A stretch of 64,000 bases of DNA from G963676655 sp963678305 (GTDB lineage Bacteria; Verrucomicrobiota; Lentisphaeria; Victivallales; Victivallaceae). The stretch is taken from NCBI GenBank assembly GCA_963678305.2, contig CAXXVV010000005.1, positions 248,001 to 312,000 on the forward strand, given 5' to 3'. The notes beneath the pieces are model-generated. The model worked only from the letters and a program-made list of their open reading frames with translations, made no database searches and had not been told where the DNA came from. Positions 1-7,218 of the stretch are shown here, piece after piece. The translations under genes and the position numbers were made by a program. Each line of letters starts with the position of its first letter. Position 1 is the stretch's first letter.

Positions 1-990
1 GGATATGGAACCTCAACCGGATTTGGTTATTATGCCGCGTTGCAGATGGCGCATATTCCAACTGATATTATTTTTGATGAAAATATTCTTCGCGGTGACT
101 TAAACAAATATAAAGTTTTGTTCATGCATCGGATCACCCATTTGCCGGAAAGCGTATTCGGACGCATCATTGATTTTGCGAAAAATGGAGGCACTGTTAT
201 CTGCGGCGAACCTTTTGCCAACAGGATTCCGGGCGCTATTAAGTTTGAGATGGATATGAGCAAGCGCAGTAAATCTACTTATTACCATATAGTCAGTAAG
301 AATGGCTTTACGGCCGATGAGGTTTATCGTGATATGCTGAAGAATGCTGACGCCGTTCGTACTGTGACTCAAAATATTGTCAAACGATTTGTTGATTGCA
401 GTTCTCCTCAAGTATTTTTGAATACTTTGCAGAAAGACCGGGCAAAATATGTTTTTGTCGTCAATGATAAACGTACATTCGGTAATTATGTCGGGAAAAA
501 ATACCGCGCGGTTATGGAGCAGGGACTGCCGCAGACAGTTAAACTGTCATTTGACAAGAGTAATGGTGTCGTTTATGATCTGCTTTCACATCGTAGATTG
601 GATAGTGTTAAACGCAATGGAAAAATGGAAGTAACCGTTGATTTGCAACCTGCCTGGGGAACCGTATTGGCGATTTATCCTGAAGCTCTTGCGAACATTG
701 ATTTCGTTGCGCCGCTAAAATTTAAGGCAGGGCGCAAGGAGGCATTTAAGATAAGGTTGCTTGATCAGGCTGGCAATCCTCTGTCAGGCATTCAGCCTTT
801 GAAGATTGACATTACTGATCCTGCTGGCAACCAAAGCGAGTTTAGCGGTTATTTTGCAGCTGTCAACGGCTTGTTAAGAATTAAGTTTATTCCCGCTGAA
901 AATGATTTGAAAGGGAAGTGGACATTTCGCGTGACAGATTTGAGTTCCGGAAAATTCGTTAGAAAAACTTTTGTCTTTAATTTTCAGTAA
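1..990 (+). CDS. C-terminal part of a large glutamine-amidotransferase-like / macroglobulin-like domain protein (5' end cut by window)
   Basis: The reading frame is already open at base 1, so only the last 329 residues are present and the start lies outside the window. The first ~90 residues alternate predicted strands and helices and include a glycine turn (NGGTVICGEPF), as in the class I glutamine-amidotransferase-like or beta-galactosidase trimerisation fold. The last ~100 residues (from about KAGRKEAFKIRLLDQAGNPL) read like an immunoglobulin/macroglobulin MG2-type beta domain ending in a strand at the C terminus. Such combinations occur in secreted carbohydrate-active or surface proteins, but no catalytic residues can be identified here. 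The function is unknown. No terminator hairpin follows it. Confidence 0.7.
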   Translation, partial: GYGTSTGFGYYAALQMAHIPTDIIFDENILRGDLNKYKVLFMHRITHLPESVFGRIIDFAKNGGTVICGEPFANRIPGAIKFEMDMSKRSKSTYYHIVSKNGFTADEVYRDMLKNADAVRTVTQNIVKRFVDCSSPQVFLNTLQKDRAKYVFVVNDKRTFGNYVGKKYRAVMEQGLPQTVKLSFDKSNGVVYDLLSHRRLDSVKRNGKMEVTVDLQPAWGTVLAIYPEALANIDFVAPLKFKAGRKEAFKIRLLDQAGNPLSGIQPLKIDITDPAGNQSEFSGYFAAVNGLLRIKFIPAENDLKGKWTFRVTDLSSGKFVRKTFVFNFQ

Positions 991-1174
991 TATTTTCATG
1001 TCCAGTGGTTAATCCTAACTAAAGATAGTCTGTTGTGGAGGGCTTTATTGCCTTTTTTTGAAAAATTTATTCTTTCATGATTTGTTTTCTCTATAATATC
1101 TGTTATATATTCGTCTAGTGTCAAAAAAAATGTACGACACAGTAAAATAACAATTTATAGGGAAAGGGGACAAA

Positions 1175-1723
1175 ATGTCTGCTTATGTGGTAAAGTCGTG
1201 GGAAGTTAATACAAGTCCTAACGCTAATGGTAATTACATTGAAATCAATGGGAGAACACCCGGATTGATCTCTTGGTTTCTTGCTCTTATGGGAATAGAG
1301 CCTACTGTGGCTGTAAAAGTTTCAGATAAAACTTATTCTTTTGAGTCTGGCTCATGGGGTGGTCGTTTTTACAAATCAATACCGATGGGGAAAATCAGCT
1401 CAGTTTTTTACGGATATGCAAAACCATGGAAAGAAGCTTTGGCTATATTTATTATTCTTTCTTCTGTATTGTACGGTTTTTTCATTCCTTTTGCCAACAG
1501 TGTTTTTGGAGCCGGAGTCATTTCAATATTTGTATCTCTGATTGTTGCATTACTCTATTATTTCCTGAATAAAAAATTGACATTAGGAGTTTTTGAAGTT
1601 GGAGGCGGGGCAATCGGAATTCAAATCAAGCGCTCAGTAATAGAAGGCAAAAGGCTTGACGAAACAGATGCAGAGCATGTTGGGGACTTGATTAAACAAT
1701 TGCTGGAATTTAAAAATCAATAA
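1175..1723 (+). CDS. Hypothetical membrane protein, 182 aa
   Basis: A good ribosome binding site (GGAAAGGGG) lies 6-7 bases before the ATG. The N-terminal ~85 residues are soluble and strand-rich. Two hydrophobic segments follow at about residues 88-108 and 112-132, joined by a short turn, and then a basic/acidic cytoplasmic-looking tail with a final helix. There is no signal peptide. The two-helix hairpin in the middle of a small protein recalls proteins with a bacterial PH-like domain, but I see no diagnostic motif. It stands alone: the truncated gene upstream ends about 185 bases before it, and a minus-strand transposase lies downstream. A short inverted repeat (GTGTC/GACAC, 1118-1140) sits in its leader. 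Function unknown. Confidence 0.65.
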   Translation: MSAYVVKSWEVNTSPNANGNYIEINGRTPGLISWFLALMGIEPTVAVKVSDKTYSFESGSWGGRFYKSIPMGKISSVFYGYAKPWKEALAIFIILSSVLYGFFIPFANSVFGAGVISIFVSLIVALLYYFLNKKLTLGVFEVGGGAIGIQIKRSVIEGKRLDETDAEHVGDLIKQLLEFKNQ

Positions 1724-1796
1724 GTTGTCGACCATAATTATCAATAACAAGATAATCGCAATATTTGGACTCAAATCAATGTCTGTGATATTGTAT

Positions 1797-1829
1797 AAAA
1801 AAAAGCTTGATCGCTTATGATTTTCAAGC
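1797..1829 (-). terminator. Probable rho-independent terminator of RAYT copy 1
   Basis: Read on the minus strand, a GCTTGA/TCAAGC stem with a 13-base loop is followed at once by eight T residues. It lies 10 bases after the stop codon of the transposase gene. The stem has only six pairs, so strength is uncertain. Confidence 0.45.
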
Positions 1830-1839
1830 ATCTTTGCAT

Positions 1840-2808
1840 TTAATCCTGCAAATATCGGAAGCAATATAGTATTCCGGAGGGGCTGAGGCCTCGGGAGAGG
1901 TGTTTTTTATGGATTCGAACTGGATCGTCAAACTGGCTTCCGGTTTGGCGGATGAATTGTTTTGAACCTAAAATCGCTCCTTCGGTAAAGTGTCGGGTAC
2001 GACGCAGGAAGCGTACGTGCATCGATTCTTTTTGGCGGGCTTTGTCGCGCGCGGCGTAGATCTCTTCGCTCGAGGCGCCGGTTTCCGCCGTGATGATGCG
2101 GGCCAGTTCGCCACGGAAGAACGCAAATACCTCGTCATCAGTCCATTGCGAGGTATCGCCGGTGGTGATGTTCGGCTTCAGATGTTTGACAAAATTCTCG
2201 TAAAACATGTGTTTGCCGCTTCTGCAATAGCGGCCCCAGGTGGTGAAATTGTAATCAGCCGGGGAGTTTTTCAGGCCGGCCCGGACCGGGTTGAGTTCGA
2301 CGTAGGTCACGCAGGCGGCCAGGGCGTTTACGCGCTCAAGAATCACGCTTTTGAAACGGCCGCCCCAGAGTTGTCCGGTGCGGTTGCGGGTCTCGTTGTA
2401 GACGCAGGTGAATTGGCGTTGGCAGGCCGACATAAACCGGCTGATGTCGATCATTTTGAGGGCGATTTCCTGACATTGCGTTTTATTTTCGAGACTGATG
2501 ACCGGGGTTCGCGGGCCGAATTTGAAGATTTTTTTCATTGCTTTGTAGTAGCCGTTGTGGCGTTTGACGATGACCTCGAGCGGCGGCAATTCGTCGGGGC
2601 CGGGAGCGTAGACCACGAGGTGAAAATGGTTGCCCATCCAGGCGGCGGAGATGACCTCGATCAAAAAGTAATCGCAGAGGTATCGAAGCAGTTTGAAGCC
2701 GTATTCTTTGTCGGCGTCGGAGAACGGGTGTTCGCCTTTGACGCAGCCGATGCGGTTGTACAGGTGGTAGTAGCAGCCTGCGCCTTTGACCTTCATTCGC
2801 GCTTCCAT
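1840..2808 (-). CDS. REP-associated tyrosine transposase (Y1_Tnp/RAYT family), copy 1, 322 aa
   Basis: This is a single-strand HUH transposase of the TnpA-REP type, which cuts and rejoins short palindromic repeats. It carries the HUH motif in GNHFHLVVYAPGPDEL and, about 60 residues later, a stretch rich in candidate nucleophile tyrosines (FTCVYNETRNRTGQLWGGRF). The block YVELNPVRAGL is characteristic of the family. The C-terminal third (to LSRGLSPSGILYCF) is an accessory region that may hold a helix-turn-helix. A strong Shine-Dalgarno sequence (AAAGGAGG) sits before the ATG. It resembles the second copy at 36694-37677 along its full length, with many substitutions, so the two are old paralogues or separate acquisitions rather than a recent duplication. 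The gene is richer in G+C than the AT-rich sequence on both sides. It appears intact. Confidence 0.92.
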   Translation of the reverse strand: MEARMKVKGAGCYYHLYNRIGCVKGEHPFSDADKEYGFKLLRYLCDYFLIEVISAAWMGNHFHLVVYAPGPDELPPLEVIVKRHNGYYKAMKKIFKFGPRTPVISLENKTQCQEIALKMIDISRFMSACQRQFTCVYNETRNRTGQLWGGRFKSVILERVNALAACVTYVELNPVRAGLKNSPADYNFTTWGRYCRSGKHMFYENFVKHLKPNITTGDTSQWTDDEVFAFFRGELARIITAETGASSEEIYAARDKARQKESMHVRFLRRTRHFTEGAILGSKQFIRQTGSQFDDPVRIHKKHLSRGLSPSGILYCFRYLQD

Positions 2809-2837
2809 TTCGTCCTCCTTTGGGTTGGTTTGGAGAT

Positions 2838-2866
2838 AATATATACGCTGAAAGTTGGTTTGTCAA
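2838..2866 (-). promoter_or_regulatory. Sigma70-type promoter of RAYT copy 1
   Basis: On the minus strand the sequence reads TTGACA, 17 bases, TATATT, placed 30-58 bases before the transposase start. The second RAYT gene has the same hexamers and the same spacing, preceded by a shared AATCAA-N10-AATT upstream block. Confidence 0.7.
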
Positions 2867-2985
2867 ATTGTCAGACGGTTTGATTATATATAAAATGTAT
2901 ATGCTTATATATCAAGCTGTTAAAAATTTGTGGGTGGTGTGTTTCTAGTGTAAAGATTATAATATTTTTATTCTTCGAAGCGGAT

Positions 2986-3014
2986 TTGATATTTTTATAT
3001 TATTATGGTAAATT
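2986..3014 (+). promoter_or_regulatory. Candidate promoter of the sulfatase gene
   Basis: TTGATA, 17 bases, TAAATT, about 40 bases before the sulfatase ATG. This matches the promoter pattern seen repeatedly in the window. The call rests on pattern only. Confidence 0.45.
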
Positions 3015-3054
3015 GGTTTAATGATAGACCAAATAAGACCTTGAAAGTAGTGTA

Positions 3055-4479
3055 ATGTCTGATAATAAAAAAAATATTTTGATAGTTATTGCGGATCAAC
3101 TTTCGCAGAAAGGTGTGGGATGTTACGGTAATTACAATGTATCGACTCCTAATATTGATGGATTGGCCAGGAATGGAGTGAGATTTAATAACGCTTATAC
3201 TCCGTGCCCTTTGTGTTTGCCGGCTCGAGCCGCTTTCTGGACCGGGACTCTGCCGCATGATACCTGGAGCGTCTCAAACGGCGATCAGTTTGAAAACGGA
3301 AAAGTCGAAGAAAATGTGCCGACCCTTGGTTCGATTTTTAAGACGGCCGGTTATGAGACGATTCACTTCGGTAAGATGCATGATAACGGGGCTTTGCGCG
3401 GTTTTGATTGCGCTGAACAAAACGAGATTTATATTGAAGGTAGTGAGGCCTGGCCGGTGGCCTATGATTCGCGTCGTGATGAATATACGACAAAAGTCAG
3501 TGTGGAGTATCTGCAGAAATCTCATGAAAAGCCTTTCATTATGATTGCCGACATTAACAACCCTCATGATATCTGTAACTGGGTTGGAGCTAATAGAGAC
3601 GAACATGAAGATATAACTCCTCCGGGAAAACTGCCTGAGCTGCCGGATAACTTTGAAATTAACGATTTGGAAAAAAGGCCTTTGCCGGTTCAATATATTT
3701 GTTGTTCTCACAACCGTTTATCAATGGCTGCTCCATGGACCGAGGATAATTATCGCCATTATATCGCCGCTTATCATCATTATGTGCAGCGCGCCGATAC
3801 TCATATTGGAATGATTCTGGATGCATTGCGTAGATCAGACGAGGCTGGAAATACATTAGTGGTCTTTTTTGCTGATCACGGTGATGGGATGGCATGCCAT
3901 AAAATGGTAACAAAACAGGTTTCTTTCTACGAGGAAACGACTTGCGTTCCGCTTATCTTTGCCGGCCCCGGGATTGCTGGCGAGAACATGGTCATGAATC
4001 CTCTGGTGTCGTTGAGTGATCTGGTTCCTACCTTATGCGATTATGCCGGATTGAAAAGTCCCGAAGGAATTTACGGTCGAAGCATTTTACCGTATCTCAA
4101 AGGGCATGTCCCTGATATTGAACGGGAATATGTGGTCAGTGAATGGATGACGGAGTGGGGATATACGATTGAGCCGGGAAGAATGGTGCGCTCAGCCCGC
4201 TATAAATATACCCGATTTATCGAAGGAGACGGAGAAGAGCTGTATGATATCGTCAATGATCCTGGAGAGAAACATACGCTGATTGACGATCCCGATCACC
4301 ATGACGCGCTCAACTATCATCGTGAGTTACTTGACAGGCATGTCGAAGTTGAGGCTGATCCGTTTTTCTCTTTGGAGTTTAAAGCGGACGAGCGCTGGCG
4401 CTCTCATCCGGTCGGGTACTGTAATCACAAGGGGCCGGCCGCTCCCGAGTTTTCGCGTTTACAGGCTCAGAAAAAATGA
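3055..4479 (+). CDS. Sulfatase, one-Cys type (formylglycine-dependent), 474 aa
   Basis: Hydrolyses a sulfate ester, probably on a sulfated carbohydrate. The family signature C-x-P-x-R appears as C54-L-P-A-R58; Cys54 would be converted to formylglycine by a sulfatase-modifying enzyme that is not in this window. The N-terminal metal site (ILIVIADQ) and the C-terminal one (FADHGDGMACHK) are both present, and the length is normal for family S1. There is no signal peptide, which suggests a cytoplasmic enzyme acting on imported oligosaccharides, although the start lacks a strong Shine-Dalgarno sequence. The stop codon overlaps the start of comF by four bases (ATGA), so the two genes are translationally coupled, although their functions seem unrelated. 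The substrate cannot be told from the sequence. Confidence 0.93.
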   Translation: MSDNKKNILIVIADQLSQKGVGCYGNYNVSTPNIDGLARNGVRFNNAYTPCPLCLPARAAFWTGTLPHDTWSVSNGDQFENGKVEENVPTLGSIFKTAGYETIHFGKMHDNGALRGFDCAEQNEIYIEGSEAWPVAYDSRRDEYTTKVSVEYLQKSHEKPFIMIADINNPHDICNWVGANRDEHEDITPPGKLPELPDNFEINDLEKRPLPVQYICCSHNRLSMAAPWTEDNYRHYIAAYHHYVQRADTHIGMILDALRRSDEAGNTLVVFFADHGDGMACHKMVTKQVSFYEETTCVPLIFAGPGIAGENMVMNPLVSLSDLVPTLCDYAGLKSPEGIYGRSILPYLKGHVPDIEREYVVSEWMTEWGYTIEPGRMVRSARYKYTRFIEGDGEELYDIVNDPGEKHTLIDDPDHHDALNYHRELLDRHVEVEADPFFSLEFKADERWRSHPVGYCNHKGPAAPEFSRLQAQKK

Positions 4480-5195
4480 GTGAAGCAGGCAGGTCGGTAA
4501 TTTCATTACTGTCTGAGACGGTTTTGCCTTTTCCATGTCCGCTTTGTGACGAAGAAATATCAGATTCCGGTCCGAACCTTCTATGTCCCGAGTGCCTGCA
4601 AAAACTGCGACCGTTTTCCGCGCCTACCTGTCCCGGCTGCGGTGGAACTTTGGATGGGGTTTTGGAGTTTTGTTCTTTGTGCATGCGGGAGGAGCCTCGT
4701 TTGTGGGTTGGGGCTTTCGCTCTTTTTCCTTTGACCGGTTCCGCCCGGCAGTTGGTCCATCGTTTTAAATATCGTGATACTCCTGAAATGGCCCGGGCGG
4801 TCGGACTGCTCGGGGCGCAAAGGCTGGAAGCAAGTGGTATCAAGCCTGATGTGATTGTTCCGACTCCGCTACATTGGACCCGGCAGTTGCAGCGTGGTTT
4901 CAACCAGTCCGAACAGTTCAGCCGGATGCTTGCTCATTATTCAGGCATCCCGTCGGAATCGTTGCTGAGCCGGGTTAAACGGACTCATCAGCAGGCAAAA
5001 CTGAACAGGGAACAAAGAAAAAAGAATTTGTCCGGCGCTTTTTCAGTAAAAAAAGGTGCGAAATTAAAAAAACGTGATATATTACTGGTTGACGATGTGA
5101 TGACTACCGGTGCGACTCTGCATTCCGCGGCTGCGTCTTTGGCAGCGGCGGGCGCGGGACGGATATTTATCATGGTAATAGCCCGCAGGATGTAA
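4476..5195 (+). CDS. comF: ComF family phosphoribosyltransferase-like protein, 239 aa
   Basis: ComF proteins work in uptake of transforming DNA, probably on the cytoplasmic side. The N terminus has four Cys pairs (C21/C24, C37/C40, C52/C55, C66/C69), enough for two zinc sites. The C-terminal type I phosphoribosyltransferase domain contains the PRPP loop DILLVDDVMTTGAT at residues 201-214. Between them is the typical RGFNQSEQ block. Length is normal for the family. Translation is coupled to the upstream sulfatase. A ComEC-like protein lies 28 kb away, so natural competence genes may exist in this genome. ComF-like proteins without any competence role are also common. Confidence 0.9.
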   Translation: MSEAGRSVISLLSETVLPFPCPLCDEEISDSGPNLLCPECLQKLRPFSAPTCPGCGGTLDGVLEFCSLCMREEPRLWVGAFALFPLTGSARQLVHRFKYRDTPEMARAVGLLGAQRLEASGIKPDVIVPTPLHWTRQLQRGFNQSEQFSRMLAHYSGIPSESLLSRVKRTHQQAKLNREQRKKNLSGAFSVKKGAKLKKRDILLVDDVMTTGATLHSAAASLAAAGAGRIFIMVIARRM

Positions 5196-5206
5196 TTCGG
5201 GCCAGA

Positions 5207-5236
5207 GAGGAAAGGTATCGCCTGATGGCTTTCCTC
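5207..5236 (+). other. Perfect 8-bp stem-loop between comF and accD
   Basis: GAGGAAAG and CTTTCCTC form a perfect stem around a 14-base loop, 34 bases before the accD start. No T run follows on the plus strand, so it is not a classical terminator. It could be an mRNA processing or stability element. Seen directly; the role is not known. Confidence 0.4.
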
Positions 5237-5270
5237 ACTGCAAAAAAACAGAAAATCAAGGAGATGCCAA

Positions 5271-6158
5271 ATGGTTTCTTTTTTCAACAAGTCAAAGAAT
5301 AACAAACAATATTCCACGTTGCGGATTAATCGTACCGTGAATAAAAAGAAAGATCTGCCGGCCGGATTATGGCAGAAGTGCAAGAACTGCAGCCGGACCG
5401 TTTATACCCGGCAACTGGAAGAGAATCTTTCTGTTTGTACCCACTGTGCGTACCATTGGCCAATGAAAGTTGAAGATCGGATCGCGTTATTGACTGATGA
5501 AGGATCATTCGAAGAAATGGATGCGGGGATGGAATCGGTGGATACCCTTAAATTTTCAGGCACAGCATCATACGAGGAAAAGCTCAAAAGCAATAAAAAG
5601 AAATCCGGCATGAAAGACGCGGTTGTCTGTGGTAAAGCCTCTCTTGAAGGTAAGCCTTATATGCTGGGAGTGATGGATTTTCGTTTTCTCGGCGGCAGCA
5701 TGGGGTCGGTGGTGGGTGAAAAAATCACCCGGTTGACAGAAGCTGCAACCGCTGCAGGATTACCATTGATCGTGGTAACCGCCAGCGGTGGCGCCAGGAT
5801 GTATGAAGGAATGCTCTCGTTGATGCAAATGGCCAAGACCAGTGCGGCGTTGCGGCGTCATGCTGATGCCGGACTGCCTTATATTGTTATAATGACTCAT
5901 CCCACTACTGCCGGAGTGACGGCGAGCTACGCTTCGCTGGGCGATCTGGTGCTGGCAGAACCCGGCGCGCTGATCGGGTTTGCCGGCCCTCGAGTAATCC
6001 GGGATACTACTCAGGCCAAGCTGCCGGAAGGCTTCCAGACTTCAGAGTTTCTTCTGGCAAAAGGTATGATCGATCGAATAGTCGAACGCAAAAATCTGCG
6101 ACATGAACTTGCTTTGTGCCTTGAATATTTCGCTTCTTCGTGTACAGTAAGCGGGTAA
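5271..6158 (+). CDS. accD: Acetyl-CoA carboxylase carboxyltransferase subunit beta
   Basis: Forms the carboxyltransferase half of acetyl-CoA carboxylase with AccA, moving the carboxyl group from biotin to acetyl-CoA for malonyl-CoA and fatty acid synthesis in the cytoplasm. The N-terminal zinc ribbon is complete (C37, C40, C56, C59). The crotonase-fold core includes ASGGARMYEG and the late MTHPTTAGVTASYASLGD block typical of AccD. At 295 residues the length is normal. A good AAGGAG site precedes the ATG. A stem-loop (5207-5236) lies just upstream and the SRP RNA gene just downstream. accA is not in this window. Confidence 0.97.
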   Translation: MVSFFNKSKNNKQYSTLRINRTVNKKKDLPAGLWQKCKNCSRTVYTRQLEENLSVCTHCAYHWPMKVEDRIALLTDEGSFEEMDAGMESVDTLKFSGTASYEEKLKSNKKKSGMKDAVVCGKASLEGKPYMLGVMDFRFLGGSMGSVVGEKITRLTEAATAAGLPLIVVTASGGARMYEGMLSLMQMAKTSAALRRHADAGLPYIVIMTHPTTAGVTASYASLGDLVLAEPGALIGFAGPRVIRDTTQAKLPEGFQTSEFLLAKGMIDRIVERKNLRHELALCLEYFASSCTVSG

Positions 6159-6184
6159 TCTACTTCGCTTGAAGATTTTTTTCG

Positions 6185-6299
6185 GCCGTCGGTCGCGTTG
6201 GACCCTGTGCGCTGGTCTCGTGCTAACCGAGTCAGGTGGGGAACCAAGCAGCTCTACGCAATGAGCCAGGTGCTGCAGGTGATCTGACCGATCGGCGGC
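6185..6299 (+). ncRNA. ffs: Signal recognition particle RNA (small bacterial 4.5S type)
   Basis: The 115-base segment folds back on itself: GCCGUCGGU at the 5' end pairs with the reverse of GAUCGGCGGC at the 3' end. The apical domain carries the SRP signature GUCAGG-UGG-GGAA-CCA-AGCAGC: a GGAA tetraloop on a three-pair stem, flanked by the conserved CAGG and AGCA loop strands that bind Ffh. In E. coli the stem around the tetraloop is UCC/GGA; here UGG/CCA keeps the pairing with changed bases, which supports a real RNA. A T-rich run (6300-6311) follows directly and would end transcription. Exact ends are inferred from the terminal helix. Confidence 0.9.
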
Positions 6300-6338
6300 T
6301 TTTTCTTTTTTAAATTTTAATAAAACTCGGGTAACTGC

Positions 6339-7196
6339 ATGAAAAGACCTGATGGCCGTGAACCGGACCAGTTCAGACAAATCAAGATAACCAAAAACTA
6401 TCTGGCGCATCCAATCTCATCAGTGCTGATTGAGATGGGCGGAACCAAGGTGGTTTGCGCGGTTAGTGTGGAAAATAAAGTGCCGAACTGGATGTACCGG
6501 CAGAAAGTCAGCGGCGGTTGGGTTACCTGTGAATACGGCATGCTGCCGTCATCTACACATGATCGGATGAAGCGTGAATCATCAGCCGGTAAACAAGGCG
6601 GTCGGACGATGGAAATACAACGGCTTATTGGTCGCAGTTTGCGTTCGGTTGTTGATCTTTCCAAGCTTGGCCAAAACACGTTTTATGTTGATTGTGATGT
6701 TATAGACGCAGACGGCGGAACCCGATGCGCCAGCATAACCGGGGCGTCGATCGCGTTGCAGTTGGCTTTTCAACAGATGTTCGGAGATAAAAAAAATCCG
6801 ATGCGGGAAAATATTGCCGCGATCAGTGTTGGTATTTTCAATGGCAAACCGGTCCTTGACTTGTGCTACGAAGAAGATTCCACGGCTGAAGTCGATATGA
6901 ATGTGGTTATGACTGAATCCGGCAAATTCATTGAGATTCAAGGCACTGCGGAGCAGGAGCCTTTTTCAGATGAACAGTTGCAGGAAATGCTTGGTTTAGC
7001 CAAAGACGGTCTTCGCAAGATTTTTTCGATTCAAAGCAAGGTTGCTCAAGGTAACGGCAATGGCGGCGGAAACGGTTCTCATCGCAACGGCAATGGCGGC
7101 AACGGCAACAATAACGGTAATGGAAACGGCAGCCGCCCGCGTCCGGGAGAAAAACTCGGCAGCCTGGGCGACGCTTTGGATAAAATAAAAGTTTAA
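6339..7196 (+). CDS. rph: RNase PH with Asn/Gly-rich C-terminal tail
   Basis: Phosphorolytic 3'-5' exoribonuclease that trims tRNA 3' ends. The start (MKRPDGREPDQFR), the block GGWVTCEYGMLPSSTHDR, the phosphate-site region EIQRLIGRSLR and the acidic DVIDADGGTR segment are all textbook RNase PH. The core ends near residue 237. A 48-residue extension follows: about 30 residues of Asn-Gly repeats with two short basic patches (SHRNG, SRPRPG), then a small predicted helix (LGDALDKIKV). Usual RNase PH is about 240 residues, so the tail is an addition; a shorter tail of similar composition ends DnaE at 20256. The next gene, dnaX, follows after 22 bases and is probably co-transcribed. Confidence 0.95.
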   Translation: MKRPDGREPDQFRQIKITKNYLAHPISSVLIEMGGTKVVCAVSVENKVPNWMYRQKVSGGWVTCEYGMLPSSTHDRMKRESSAGKQGGRTMEIQRLIGRSLRSVVDLSKLGQNTFYVDCDVIDADGGTRCASITGASIALQLAFQQMFGDKKNPMRENIAAISVGIFNGKPVLDLCYEEDSTAEVDMNVVMTESGKFIEIQGTAEQEPFSDEQLQEMLGLAKDGLRKIFSIQSKVAQGNGNGGGNGSHRNGNGGNGNNNGNGNGSRPRPGEKLGSLGDALDKIKV

Positions 7197-7218
7197 CAGA
7201 ATTGGAGGTTTAGGCGCA

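Noticed and set aside
1990..2883. Long open frame (297 codons) on the plus strand, antisense to RAYT copy 1
   Set aside because: The minus-strand frame has a full RAYT family signature and a strong ribosome site; the antisense frame has neither and is composition-driven.
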